Source: Actinophytocola sp963825445 (GTDB taxonomy: Bacteria > Actinomycetota > Actinomycetes > Mycobacteriales > Pseudonocardiaceae). Taken from it: a stretch of DNA of 64,000 nt. Below, in pieces: positions 35,265-44,630 of this stretch. Position 1 is the stretch's first letter. Every line of letters starts with the position of its first letter. Under the pieces are notes generated by a model that saw only the letters and a list, made by a program, of their open reading frames with translations, had not been told where the DNA came from and ran no database searches. The stretch covers positions 866,463 through 930,462 of the forward strand of contig CAWGTM010000020.1 in assembly GCA_963825445.1 (NCBI GenBank), read 5' to 3'. Position numbers and translations under genes: made by a program.

Positions 35265-35768
35265 ATGCCCGTCGACCTGCGACCGTTCATGGCTGGTTTT
35301 CCCACGGGCGTGGCCATCGTGTCGGCGTTCGACACCGACGACCGGCCGTGGGGCATGACGTGCACGTCGCTGTGCTCGGTGACGCTGTCGCCGCCGACGC
35401 TGCTCGTGTGTCTGCGCAACGGAAGCCCGACCCTGCGGGCGTTGTTGGACAACGGGACGTTCAGCGTGAACCTGCTGGCACACCACGCCCGGACGGCGGC
35501 CGCGCTCTTCGCGTCGGGTGCGCCCGACCGGTTCGACCGGGTGGCGTGGCGCCGGCCGGACTCGGACGGTGACTCGGACGGCGGCCCGCATCTGTACCGG
35601 GCGGCACACGCGATCGCCGACTGCCGGGTCGACCGCCAGAGCCTGGTCGGCGATCACGTCATGGTCCTCGGTGAGGTGACGTGCACCGACCAGGAGTCCG
35701 CGTCCCCGCCGCTGCTGTACGGCCGGCGTGACTACGCGGTCTGGCCGGCCCGCGACGGTGCCGCCTGA
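35265..35768 (+). CDS. Flavin reductase partner of the halogenase
   Basis: 167 residues of the flavin reductase-like (RebF/PrnF, HpaC) family: FMAGFPTGVAIVSAF at the start, GMTCTSLCSVTLSPPTLLVC for flavin binding, GTFSVNLLAHHARTAAALFA, and GDHVMVLGEV. It starts 3 bp after the halogenase stop and would supply FADH2 to it from NAD(P)H. A Glu/Asp-rich loop (DSDGDSDGG) near residue 105 is specific to this copy. It is immediately followed by the 5'-truncated antiporter. Confidence 0.88.
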   Translation: MPVDLRPFMAGFPTGVAIVSAFDTDDRPWGMTCTSLCSVTLSPPTLLVCLRNGSPTLRALLDNGTFSVNLLAHHARTAAALFASGAPDRFDRVAWRRPDSDGDSDGGPHLYRAAHAIADCRVDRQSLVGDHVMVLGEVTCTDQESASPPLLYGRRDYAVWPARDGAA

Positions 35769-35770
35769 TG

Positions 35771-36800
35771 GATGCGCGCAGCTGAACCTCGGGTTGCTGC
35801 GCAGGAGGTCCACAGCCGCCGCGCGGGTCAGCGCCGCCGGCCTGGTCGTGCCACTGGGTTTGGGGATCGGGCTCGGGTTCCTGCTGCCGACGCTGCTCGT
35901 CGGCGGCGGGCACGGAACGCACGACCTTCGCGCTGTACCTCGGGGTGGCGATGTGTGTGAGTGCCATCCCGGTGATGGCCAAGATCCTCATGGACATGCG
36001 GCTGCAACACACGAACACCGGTCAGCTGATCCTGACGGCCGGCATCATCGACGACGCCGCCGGCTGGCTGCTGCTGTCGTTCGTGTCGGCGCTGGCCACG
36101 GCCGGGCTGACGCTGTCGTCGGTGATGCTGTCGACGGGGTCGCTGCTGTTGTTCGTGGCGGTGGCGTTCTTCCTGGGGCGGCCGCTGGTCCGGCTGGTTC
36201 TCGGCGCGGCCTCCCGCTCAGGTGAGCCGGCGCCGGTGCTGGGCACGGCGGTGGCGTTGATCCTGGTGGCGGCCGCGGGCGCGCACCTGCTGAAGCTGGA
36301 GGCGGTGCTGGGTGCGTTCGTGTGCGGGGTGCTGATCAAGGCGTCCGGCAGGCTGCCCGACCTGTCGATCGCTCCACTTCGGACGTTCGTCCTGGCCGTG
36401 CTCGCGCCGATCTACTTCGCCCAGGCCGGGCTCCGGATGGACCTGCGGCTGCTGGCCGACCCCGACGTCGCGCTCGCCGGCCTGACCGTGCTCGTGGTGG
36501 CGATCGTCGGCAAGTTCGCCGGCGCCTACATCGGTGCGCGGCTGAGCAAACTGTCCCGGTGGGAAGCCCTCGCGATCGGCGCCGGGCTCAACGCCCGAGG
36601 CGTCATCGAGGTCATCATCGCGACCATCGGGCGTCCAGCTCGGCGTGCTGAACACGGCGTCGTACACGATCATCGTGCTGGTCGCGCTGGTCACGTCACT
36701 CATGGCGCCGCCGATCCTGCGCTACGCCATGAACCGCGTGGCCCTGGACGCGCTAGGGGAGCGCGGGGATCTGGCCGTCGGCGGCAAGGCGCTCCGCTGA
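35771..36800 (+). pseudogene. CPA2-type cation/proton antiporter, 5'-truncated and frameshifted
   Basis: The recognisable sequence begins with QLNLGLLRRRSTAAARVSAA, which in this family is about 90-100 residues into the protein, right after the flavin reductase. A single extra G near 35909 shifts it to FALYLGVAMCVSAIPVMAKI, and a second extra G near 36630 shifts it to the true C-terminus (GVLNTASYTIIVLVALVTSL... GKALR). The core helices and IIDDAAGWLLLSFV ion-site region are intact between. Loss of the N-terminal helices makes it non-functional regardless of the indels. It may once have been a self-protection or ion transporter. Confidence 0.75.
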
Positions 36801-37703
36801 CTCACGGATCGCCTCCAGCGAGCTGTACCTCGGCCGGAAGTCCAGCAGTCGCTGGGCCTTCGCGATGCTGCTGTTCGGGCTGTGGGCGATGTGGTCCCAC
36901 GTCAGCGCCGCCCACTTCTCGTCCACTGTGGACTTCCAGTCCGGCCAGGGGAGGAACGTCAGGTTCGGCTCGCGGCCGTACCAGCCGGCCACGGCCTCCG
37001 CGTACCCTCGCAGCGTCAACGCCGCCGGGGAGACCACGTGGAAGCTCTCGCCGAGCGCGGTGGCACGACTCGCCATGGCGGCCGTGAACGACTGGGCCAC
37101 GTCGTCGGCGTGCACGTGGTGCACGGTCTCCAGCCCCAGGTTCGGCAGGGCGAGTTGCCCGCCGGAAGCGAGGGTGTGCCACACCGACAGGTCGAGGTGC
37201 CCGGCCGGGTTGATGGGTGCCCAGCCGGGGCCGGTGATGTGTCCGGGATGGAGGATCGTGACGGGAAAACCGTGGCGACGGGCCTCGTCGAGGAGCAGCC
37301 GTTCGATCGCCGCCTTGGCCACGCCGTACTCGCCGAACGGGCGGCGCGGCGCGTCCTCCGTGGTCGGGACCTCGACACTCGGGCCGTGGACCCAGATCGT
37401 GCCGCAGTGCAGGAAGTGCTGGACCCGCCCGCGCAGCGCCTCGACCAACGAGCGGGCGCTGTCGACGGTGAAGCAGATCAGGTCGATCACCACGTCGGGT
37501 TCCAGTTCGACGACCTGCCGGTCGAACGTCTTGGCGTCCCGGTCCGCCACCACCGTGGTCACCGACTCCCACGCCGCGTGCGACCGGTACGGCGACGCCT
37601 TGCCCCTGGTCACCACCGTCACATCGTGGCCGGCCGCGACCAGCCTCGGCACCAGGTAACCGCCGATGTGTCCGGTGCCGCCGAGCACCACCACTCTCGT
37701 CAT
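36753..37703 (-). CDS. NAD-dependent epimerase/dehydratase (extended SDR)
   Basis: 316 residues. VVLGGTGHIGGYLVPRLVAA is the Rossmann G..G..G motif; the active-site Tyr-Lys are in GEYGVAKAAIERLLLDEA; HPGHITGPGWAPINPAGHLD is the substrate loop. The ATG at 37703 is preferred to 37733 because it directly precedes the nucleotide motif. The substrate is possibly a nucleotide sugar or a secondary metabolite. Its 3' end overlaps the antiporter relic by 48 bp. Confidence 0.85.
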   Translation of the reverse strand: MTRVVVLGGTGHIGGYLVPRLVAAGHDVTVVTRGKASPYRSHAAWESVTTVVADRDAKTFDRQVVELEPDVVIDLICFTVDSARSLVEALRGRVQHFLHCGTIWVHGPSVEVPTTEDAPRRPFGEYGVAKAAIERLLLDEARRHGFPVTILHPGHITGPGWAPINPAGHLDLSVWHTLASGGQLALPNLGLETVHHVHADDVAQSFTAAMASRATALGESFHVVSPAALTLRGYAEAVAGWYGREPNLTFLPWPDWKSTVDEKWAALTWDHIAHSPNSSIAKAQRLLDFRPRYSSLEAIRESAERLAADGQIPALP

Positions 37704-37713
37704 GACCGCGATG

Positions 37714-38868
37714 CTACGGCCGGCACCGGTCACGGCGAACCAGCAGCAGCGCGGGAAGCATGACGACCGCGGTCAGGACGAACGCCGTGGGGTAGTCGGC
37801 CGAGGCGACCACCAGCCCGGCGCCGAGCGCGCCCGCCGCCATACCCAGGTCGTACGCGGCGTTCCAGATCGCGCTGACCGCACCCTCGCTGCCGGCCGGA
37901 CCGCGCGCGAACATCAGCGTCAACGTCACGTTCTGCAGCGCGCCGAAGCCGATCCCGAACGCGAGCGCCCCGACGATGACCAGCGCCGGCATGCCGGTGA
38001 GCGCCAGGGTCGCCATGCCGCCGGCCGTGAGCACCAGACCGGGCGTGAGGAACCGGCCGGGTCCGTGCCGGTCACCGAGACGCCCCACGACCAGGCGGAT
38101 CACGGTCGCCGCGGCCGACTGGGCCAGCAGCGCGGCGGCCGCCACCCAGGCCGGCGCGTCGATCATGGCGAGCGGCAGGAACGTCACGAGCACGCCCGCC
38201 CCCACGGCCGACACCGCGAAGATCGTCGCCGGCCGGGCGAGCAGCGGGTTGCGCAGACCGGCGACCACCCCGTGCGTCGGACCCACAGCGCAGTCCCGCC
38301 GCGGCAGACCGGGCACGGACAGCAGCGCGAGAAGGGGCGCGACGGTCGCCACCACGAACACCGGCGAGTACCCCCACTGCGCCGCCGCCCACACCCCGGC
38401 GGGCAGCGCGATCAGGCTCGGCACCCCGCCGACCACCCCGACCAGCGCCAGGCCCTCGCCGCGACGTTCCTTCGGGATCAGCGTCGCGGTGACGGCGCCG
38501 CCGGCGACCACGCTGATCGCGAAGCCGACGCCGCGGACCACGCTGACCGCGATGATCACCCAGGTGCTGTCGCTGACCGTCAGCGCGAGGGTGGGCAACC
38601 CGAGCAGGGTCAGCCCGAGCGCCAGCGACCACCGGTAGCCGACCAGGGCGATCAGCCGGGGCGTCACCAGCTCGCACGCGACGGTCGACAGCAGCAACGC
38701 CACGGTCGCGAGCCCGGCGCCGCCGACGGCACCCGCTTCCTCGGCGAACATCGGCACCACGGACAGCGGCAGGAAGAAGCTGATCGCCGCTCCGATGACC
38801 GACACGAATCTCAGCAGCAACGCGCGGCTCAGGAGGGGCGGCGCGGCGATCTCGGTGCTTGTTGTCAT
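37714..38868 (-). CDS. MFS transporter
   Basis: 384 residues with about 12 membrane helices (LLRFVSVIGAAISFFLPLSV..., final AFVLTAVVMLPALLLVRRD). Loop 2-3 motif RLIALVGYRW and the central KERRGEGLALVGVVGG match drug/metabolite exporters. It is divergent from a MocR-type regulator, with only 47 bp between starts, so co-regulation is likely. The epimerase begins 10 bp downstream on the same strand, so they form an operon. Confidence 0.85.
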   Translation of the reverse strand: MTTSTEIAAPPLLSRALLLRFVSVIGAAISFFLPLSVVPMFAEEAGAVGGAGLATVALLLSTVACELVTPRLIALVGYRWSLALGLTLLGLPTLALTVSDSTWVIIAVSVVRGVGFAISVVAGGAVTATLIPKERRGEGLALVGVVGGVPSLIALPAGVWAAAQWGYSPVFVVATVAPLLALLSVPGLPRRDCAVGPTHGVVAGLRNPLLARPATIFAVSAVGAGVLVTFLPLAMIDAPAWVAAAALLAQSAAATVIRLVVGRLGDRHGPGRFLTPGLVLTAGGMATLALTGMPALVIVGALAFGIGFGALQNVTLTLMFARGPAGSEGAVSAIWNAAYDLGMAAGALGAGLVVASADYPTAFVLTAVVMLPALLLVRRDRCRP

Positions 38869-38915
38869 GGGAAGAACGCTAGGAGCCAACCGGGTCACCG
38901 GTAAGGTCCAGTTCC

Positions 38916-40337
38916 ATGCCTGTCGAGTGGGCCGGTTCGGGTCCGGAGCTGTTGGTGACGATCGACCGGACCAGTGCCGTGGGGTTGCGGTCGCAGCTCG
39001 AGGACCAGCTCCGGGACGCCATCCGCTGCGGGCGGCTCGCGAGCGGGGAGAAGATGCCGTCGTCGCGGGAACTGGCCCACCTGCTCGGTCTGTCGCGCGG
39101 CCTCGTGCAGGACGGCTACGCGCAGCTCCAGTCCGAGGGCTACCTGACGAGCCGGGCCGGCTCGGCCACCCGGGTGGCGGCGGCCGCGGTGCCGCGGGCG
39201 GACACCACGCCGCCCGAGCCGTTCTCGCGGCCGCGGTACGCGATCGCCGACTTCCAGTCCGGTGTCCCCGACCTGCGGCTCGCGCCGCGCGAGGACTGGG
39301 CGTGGGCGGTCCGCGAGGTGTGTCGCACCATGCCGAACACGGCGTTCGACTACGGCGACCCGCTCGGCGACCAGCGCGCGCGGGACGTGGTGGCCTCCTA
39401 CCTGCGGCGGGTCCGCGCGATCGCGGCCGGCAGCGAACGGGTGGTCCTCTGCACGGGCATGGCGCAGGCCCTCGGACTCACGCTGCGGGCGCTCGCCGCC
39501 GACGGCGTCACCGCGCTGGCCGTCGAGGACCCCGGCGCCGTGAACTCGACGGCTGAGCAGGCGACGGCCGCCGGGATGAGCGCGGTGTTCGTCCCGGTCG
39601 ACGAGGACGGCCTCGACGTCGACGCGCTCGACCGCAGCGGCGCGCGGGCCGTGCTCGTGACGCCCGCGCACCAGTGGCCGAGCGGGGTGGTGCTCGCCGG
39701 GCACCGCCGCCAGGAGCTGATCGCGTGGGCCCGGCGCCGCGACGGCGTGATCATCGAGGACGACTACGACGCCGAGTTCCGCTACGACCGCGATCCCGTC
39801 GGTTCGCTCCAGGGTCTGGCACCGGACACCGTCGTCTCGCTCGGCACGGTCAGCAAGTCGCTCGCCCCGGCGTTGCGGATCGGCTGGCTGGTCCTGCCCG
39901 ACCGGATGCTCGGCGCGGTGGCGCAGGGCAAGCGCCTGGCCGACCGCGGCAGCCCCGCCATCGACCAGCTGGCGCTCGCCACGCTCATCGAGTCGGGGCG
40001 CTACGACCGGCACCTGCGCCGGGTGCGGGCCGAGTACGCGGGCCGCCGCGAGGTGCTGCTGGCCGCACTCGCCACGCACGCGCCGGACCTGCGGGTGACC
40101 GGCCTGGCCGCCGGGTTCCACGCGGTCCTGCACCTGCCGGACGGCACGGGCGAGGCGGCGGAGATCGAGGCGGCGGTGGTGGCGGAAGCCGCCGCGCGGG
40201 GTGTCGGGCTGTACGGCATCGCCCCCATGCGGCGCTGCCCGCCGCCCGGACCGCAGCTGGTCCTCGGCTTCGGCAACACCGCCGCCCGCGAGATCACGGC
40301 GGGCATCGCGGCGGTCGCCGATCTCCTTTCCCGCTAA
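38916..40337 (+). CDS. MocR-family transcriptional regulator (GntR HTH + aminotransferase fold)
   Basis: 473 residues. Residues about 15-90 are a GntR winged helix (LRSQLEDQLRDAIRCGRLAS, SSRELAHLLGLSRGLVQDGY); residues about 120-473 are a fold-type I aminotransferase-like domain with the PLP lysine in VVSLGTVSKSLAPALRIGWL and DDYDAEFRYDR. MocR proteins sense PLP or amino compounds. The likely target is the divergent MFS/epimerase operon. Confidence 0.9.
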   Translation: MPVEWAGSGPELLVTIDRTSAVGLRSQLEDQLRDAIRCGRLASGEKMPSSRELAHLLGLSRGLVQDGYAQLQSEGYLTSRAGSATRVAAAAVPRADTTPPEPFSRPRYAIADFQSGVPDLRLAPREDWAWAVREVCRTMPNTAFDYGDPLGDQRARDVVASYLRRVRAIAAGSERVVLCTGMAQALGLTLRALAADGVTALAVEDPGAVNSTAEQATAAGMSAVFVPVDEDGLDVDALDRSGARAVLVTPAHQWPSGVVLAGHRRQELIAWARRRDGVIIEDDYDAEFRYDRDPVGSLQGLAPDTVVSLGTVSKSLAPALRIGWLVLPDRMLGAVAQGKRLADRGSPAIDQLALATLIESGRYDRHLRRVRAEYAGRREVLLAALATHAPDLRVTGLAAGFHAVLHLPDGTGEAAEIEAAVVAEAAARGVGLYGIAPMRRCPPPGPQLVLGFGNTAAREITAGIAAVADLLSR

Positions 40338-40392
40338 TGCCGGGCTCCCACGGCGCGATATACAACGCACGAATGCCGCAAAGGGAGCGGGC

Positions 40393-43080
40393 ATGGCCAC
40401 ATTTCTCAGCCGGTTGCTCCGGCGCACGCCGAATGTCACGGGACGGCTGCCCAGGCCGAGATTCTTACCCCGCGCGGCGGCGCTGTTGGTCAGTGGCACG
40501 GTGCTCGTCCTGCTCGCCTCGTCGGTGGCCGACCACCCGGCGGACCTTCCGTCGTGGCTGGACCCGTTCGGCTGGGTGCTCACCAGGATTCGTTATGTCA
40601 CCGCCGGAATCGGTGAGTTGTTCGCGGGCGAAGCGGCCGCCGCGGGTGCGCGAATCGAGTTCTTCGTGGTGGCCTTCGGGGTCATCATCTCGTTGCGGTG
40701 GTTGAAGTTCTGGTGGCTGACGATCCGCCCGGGGCCCATCGAGGTGGTGTTGCTGGAAGACGCGACCGTCGACTCCGCCGGGCTCGTGGCGGCCGGCGAA
40801 CCGACATCCGAGGCGAACACCGCGCTGCGCACGTACGTGACCATGATGCTCCGCGAGAAACTGTCCTCGGTGACCGTGTATCTGCCCACTCCCGCGCCCG
40901 GCGACGCGGTGGGCGGCGGATTTCTGCAGACCATGCGGGAAAGCACGCGGGAAACCTGGTGGGGGACGGTCATCGAGTTCGTCAGCCGGATCATTCCGCG
41001 GTCGGCCTACCGGGTGGACGGCGCGGTATTGCGTCGCCAGGACCACGAGGACTCCTACGGCGTCGCCGTGCGCATCACCGTTTTTCCCCGCCAGCGGACG
41101 GTGGCGAACACGGTGTGGGCACGCACTCCCGAGCAGGCGGCGGAGTGCGCGGCCCGTGTGGTGGCCGCCGCGATCCTGCCGCTGACCCGCCGCTGTCTTT
41201 CCTCCCCGTGGCGCCACTGGCACGGCCGGCGGCTGCCGGTCGAACTGCTGGCGGACTACGAGGCGGCGAGCGCGTACCGGGAGCAGCGGCGCTACGACGA
41301 GGCACTCGGGCACTACCGGGCGGCGTTGGAGCGGGACTCGCTGAACCCGTCGATACGCCTGGAGATGGCGCAGATCCAGGAGCAGCTCGGCCTGTACCTC
41401 GACGCCCTCGCCACCTACGACAACGCGCTGACCCTGTGGTCGGGCAGCCCGGAGCGCTACAACAGCTGGCTGCACCGCACGCGCCGGTTCACCGCGTGGC
41501 AGCGGCTGTCGCGCTGGCGCCGCTACGGCAACCCGTTCGTCGCCAGGTACCGGTACGCGACGGCGTTGGCGTACTTCGAGAAGCTGACGCCGCAGTGGGT
41601 GAAGCCGGAGGGAAAGGACCCCCGGTCGCGGGAACGGTCGCGCCTGCGTCACCTGTTGGTCACGAAGCTCGCCGAGCGGTACGGGCCGGTCATGGGCGGC
41701 GCGGCGGAGTTGAAGGCCACGTTGAACAGGCTCACGAAGGAGGCTCGCCCGGACGGCGGCACCGACGGTGGGCAGAAGGCGAAGGCCGAACTCAGTCGGC
41801 TGTTCCTGGAGATGTCGCGCTACGAGCTGCGGCAGCTGGTCCGCGACCACCGCTCGTGGCTCGGCTGGGCGGACAGCTCCGACCTCACCACCCGGTCGCT
41901 GAGGCTGGCGCGGGACAGCTGGATCGACGTCCGGCTGCAGGTGGCGAAGCGGGGACTCGAGGACGCCGACGGCAGCGAGGTGCGCGACGACGAGGTGGTC
42001 GAGTTGTTGGCCGGCCTGCCCGACCGGATCGGCCGCACGACGCGGCGCAGCAAGGGGTGGATGGACCACTACAACGCCGCGTGCACCTACGGCCAGGTGC
42101 TGGTGTTGGTCGGCCGCGTCGAGGAACACCGCGACTTCGCGCGTGCCGCGGTCAAGCACCTGTTCACCGGGCTGGAGTCGGTGGACAGCTCACACGTCAG
42201 CCGTCAGCAGTCGTGGATCCTCAGCGAGGACTCCGACCTGCGTGAGCTGCGTCGCTGCAGTGAGTTCCAGCCGTTCGCCGCGGCGATCGGCCCGGCGGGC
42301 GGCGCCGTGGTGCTCCGGCCGAGGCGGACCCAGATCGCCGAGCTGGGCGAGTACGAGATGAACCTGCTGATCGAGTGCACGCACACGATGGAGGCCCGGT
42401 TGTGCTCGCCCGACAGCCGGGTCGACGACGCGCACGCGTGGTGGACGGTGCACCAGTTGGCCATGGCGCACCGCAACTGGCCCGATCGCCTCGACGCCAT
42501 CGCCTACTTCCGGGACCGGCCGGCGGACGCGCGGCCGTGGGAGGTGGCGCTGCCGGACTTCGCGACGTTCAGTCCGCCGGACGCCGTCAACGACGACGCC
42601 GACCTCCTCGACAAGTGGTCCGACGAGCTGATCAAGCGGGACAACCTGTGCGCGATCCTCGCGGCGCTGTGGATCCGCGGCCAGTTCCAGGTCGACCTGG
42701 CGAACAAGACGTTCCTGGTGCCGGCCGGGGCGGCGGACCGCGCCGACTGCTGGCGCGAGCTGCGCGCGGTCGTGACCCACGCGCACCTCGAGCGGACGGT
42801 GCCCACCGGGTTCGGCGTGCGGGCCGGCGCGCTGCAGGTCATCGAGAAGGCCAACGAGAGGATCCCCGGGGCCTCGCCCGTGTCGGCGGTCGTGGACTGG
42901 GAGGACCAGGCCTGGCGGTGGGCCGAGGAGCAACGCGTCGACCACCCGAACGACGGCACCGGCTCGGTCGACGTCACCAATTCCGCGCTGGCGCGCGCCT
43001 TCGCCGCCGTGGCCATCGCCTACGAGGGCGTCGGCGACAGCGAGGCCGCGTGGCAGGAGGCGAAGCGCCTGTCACTGTAG
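40393..43080 (+). CDS. Large membrane-anchored TPR protein, unknown function
   Basis: 895 residues, RBS GGGAG. Two hydrophobic segments near the N-terminus (AAALLVSGTVLVLLASSVAD, FFVVAFGVIISLRWLKFWWL) are followed by a large soluble part. TPR-like helices occur at about residues 275-350 (SAYREQRRYDEALGHYRAAL, LGLYLDALATYDNALTLWSG) and again near the end (AFAAVAIAYEGVGDSEAAWQ). A TTA codon lies at 40465-40467 (codon 25). I do not recognise the family; no catalytic motif is apparent. Confidence 0.75.
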   Translation: MATFLSRLLRRTPNVTGRLPRPRFLPRAAALLVSGTVLVLLASSVADHPADLPSWLDPFGWVLTRIRYVTAGIGELFAGEAAAAGARIEFFVVAFGVIISLRWLKFWWLTIRPGPIEVVLLEDATVDSAGLVAAGEPTSEANTALRTYVTMMLREKLSSVTVYLPTPAPGDAVGGGFLQTMRESTRETWWGTVIEFVSRIIPRSAYRVDGAVLRRQDHEDSYGVAVRITVFPRQRTVANTVWARTPEQAAECAARVVAAAILPLTRRCLSSPWRHWHGRRLPVELLADYEAASAYREQRRYDEALGHYRAALERDSLNPSIRLEMAQIQEQLGLYLDALATYDNALTLWSGSPERYNSWLHRTRRFTAWQRLSRWRRYGNPFVARYRYATALAYFEKLTPQWVKPEGKDPRSRERSRLRHLLVTKLAERYGPVMGGAAELKATLNRLTKEARPDGGTDGGQKAKAELSRLFLEMSRYELRQLVRDHRSWLGWADSSDLTTRSLRLARDSWIDVRLQVAKRGLEDADGSEVRDDEVVELLAGLPDRIGRTTRRSKGWMDHYNAACTYGQVLVLVGRVEEHRDFARAAVKHLFTGLESVDSSHVSRQQSWILSEDSDLRELRRCSEFQPFAAAIGPAGGAVVLRPRRTQIAELGEYEMNLLIECTHTMEARLCSPDSRVDDAHAWWTVHQLAMAHRNWPDRLDAIAYFRDRPADARPWEVALPDFATFSPPDAVNDDADLLDKWSDELIKRDNLCAILAALWIRGQFQVDLANKTFLVPAGAADRADCWRELRAVVTHAHLERTVPTGFGVRAGALQVIEKANERIPGASPVSAVVDWEDQAWRWAEEQRVDHPNDGTGSVDVTNSALARAFAAVAIAYEGVGDSEAAWQEAKRLSL

Positions 43081-43082
43081 AC

Positions 43083-43110
43083 GTCCATTGTGGACGTCCA
43101 CTGTGGACAC
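43083..43110. repeat. Tandem GTCCA-TGGAC mini-hairpins
   Basis: GTCCAttgTGGAC and GTCCActgTGGAC sit next to each other directly after the TPR gene stop. Each can form a 5-bp hairpin; alternatively the outer halves pair. They may act as a terminator and mark the junction to the broken gene at 43.1-44.0 kb. Confidence 0.45.
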
Positions 43111-43994
43111 TCAGGGGATGGGCGTTGGCGCGGCGGCGTTCCCGGTCGTTCGCGGTCTCCTCCGCGAGGGCGAGTGCCTGTCGGCGGTGGTGGTGGGTGA
43201 CCGCCGCCGCGTCGCCCGTCTCCAGGTGCAGGTCTCCCAGATCGTTGTGGGTCGACGCGCGGACGCCCAGCGCGCCGATGCGGGTGGCGATCCGCAGTGC
43301 CCGCGCGTAGCGGCTCGCCGCCTGACCGTGGTCGCCCCGCAGCCGGGCCACGGTGGCCAGCGCGATGGTGGCCTGGCTCTCCATCCACCGGTCGCCGAGC
43401 CGGTGGGAAAGCTCCAGGGCCCGCGTCGCGTGGCTGTGGGCCTGATCGGCCGCACCGAGCCGGCTGTGGCAGAAACTCAGCGCCGCGTGGGCGATCCCCT
43501 CGATCCAGTGGTCGCCGATCGCCGTGGCCAACGTGAGCGCGCGGTGGCCGTGTTCGACGCCCTCGGCTCCCGTTTCGGTGCACTGGCTCAGACCGGTGTG
43601 GCCGAGGCAGCTGCCCCAGTGATCTCCGGTCGGCCCGGCGATGTCGAGTCCACGGTGGAAATGGTCGCGCGCCTGCTCCCAACTGCCCGTCAGCCGGTGG
43701 ATGTTGCCGAGCCCGGCGAGTACGCGGCTGACGCCCCACTGGTCGTCGAGTTCGCGGTACAGGGCGAGCGCGCGGAGCTGATGGTCGATCGCCGGACCGG
43801 ACCGGCCGATCCAGTCGTGGTAGTGGCCGCGGATGAGGAAGTACCGCCACATCGACCGCGGCAGCTGCCACGCAGGACCGTGCCAGCCCTCCCGCTCGGC
43901 CAGCGACGTCACGGCCACCGCGTTCGCCGACTCCATGTCCAACCAGGCCACGGCGTGCTCCGGTGACGTGGGCACGAACCCGCCGTCGGAGCCG
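43111..43994 (-). pseudogene. C-terminal TPR relic of an NB-ARC/AfsR-type regulator
   Basis: The frame starts immediately after a TGA at the upstream end with TPGSDGGFVPTSPEHAVAWL followed by DMESANAVAV, which is the linker between the NB-ARC ATPase and the TPR array in AfsR/SARP-like regulators. It then shows five or six TPR units (ALALYRELDDQWGVSRVLAG, ALTLATAIGDHWIEGIAHAA, ALRIATRIGALGVRASTHND). No DNA-binding or NB-ARC domain is present; the upstream neighbour is a complete TetR gene. At the 3' end the frame runs on into the antisense of the TPR membrane gene, so the natural stop is also lost. It is most likely a deletion remnant. Confidence 0.6.
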
Positions 43995-43999
43995 GGGGT

Positions 44000-44581
44000 T
44001 CACCGTTCGAGGTCGAGCGTGACCTGGAGGTGACGCGTCCACCAGCGCACGTGTGCGGTCGCCGTGTCGCCGGTCAGGCCCGCGCTGCGGCGGAAGGCGT
44101 CGCCGTACAACGCCTCGGTGGCCATCGCCTGGTGCAGTGCCGCGACCGCGTGCCGCGTGTCGTCGAGGGAACTGCCGCTCGGGCGGTGCCGGTGCAGGGC
44201 GTCGACCACCGGGTCGAGCATGCCGGCGCCCGGATCGCGCCAGCCGGCCGCGTGCAGGGCCACCGCGAGTTCCCCGTATCCCTGTCGGTACACGGTTTCC
44301 AGCGACCGGACGAGGTCGAGAACGTCAGCGTCGTGATCCAGCCACGCCGCCACGATGTCCGCCAGCGCGGCGCGGACCTGGCGGCCGCCGTGGCGGAGGA
44401 GTTCGGCGAGCAGCTGCTCGCGGTTGCCGAAGTGATGGGTGACGCCGGCGTCGGTCATACCGACCCGCGCGGCCACCGCGCGGACCCGCACGGCGGCGAC
44501 CCCGCCCTCGGCGAGCAGCGCGGCCGCGGTGTCGAGGATCACCCGGCGAGCCTCGTCCGGGGTCCGTCGCGCTCTCGACAT
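44000..44581 (-). CDS. TetR/AcrR-family transcriptional regulator
   Basis: 193 residues from the ATG at 44581. The HTH is VRVRAVAARVGMTDAGVTHH FG-type (VAARVGMTDAGVTHHFGNRE). It is divergent from an alpha/beta-hydrolase gene, with a perfect 8-bp-arm palindrome between them (44599-44618). It probably represses both. Confidence 0.88.
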   Translation of the reverse strand: MSRARRTPDEARRVILDTAAALLAEGGVAAVRVRAVAARVGMTDAGVTHHFGNREQLLAELLRHGGRQVRAALADIVAAWLDHDADVLDLVRSLETVYRQGYGELAVALHAAGWRDPGAGMLDPVVDALHRHRPSGSSLDDTRHAVAALHQAMATEALYGDAFRRSAGLTGDTATAHVRWWTRHLQVTLDLER

Positions 44582-44598
44582 GGCCGGCACTCTACCCG

Positions 44599-44618
44599 TA
44601 CCTTGACTGCTCAAGGTA
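44599..44618. promoter_or_regulatory. Perfect TetR operator palindrome
   Basis: TACCTTGA-ctgc-TCAAGGTA: eight-base arms with no mismatch in the 49-bp gap between the divergent tetR and hydrolase genes. The RBS GAGGAGG of the hydrolase follows directly. It is a very likely binding site of the adjacent TetR protein. Confidence 0.8.
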
Positions 44619-44630
44619 GAGGAGGTCGCG

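Noticed and set aside
36600..36660. Programmed frameshift in the antiporter gene
   Set aside because: There is no slippery heptamer, and the gene also lacks its N-terminus and has another insertion upstream; decay or error is simpler.
33672..38868. A full halogenated-natural-product biosynthetic gene cluster
   Set aside because: No NRPS, PKS, terpene, RiPP or indole-oxidising core enzyme lies in the window; only tailoring and transport genes are seen.
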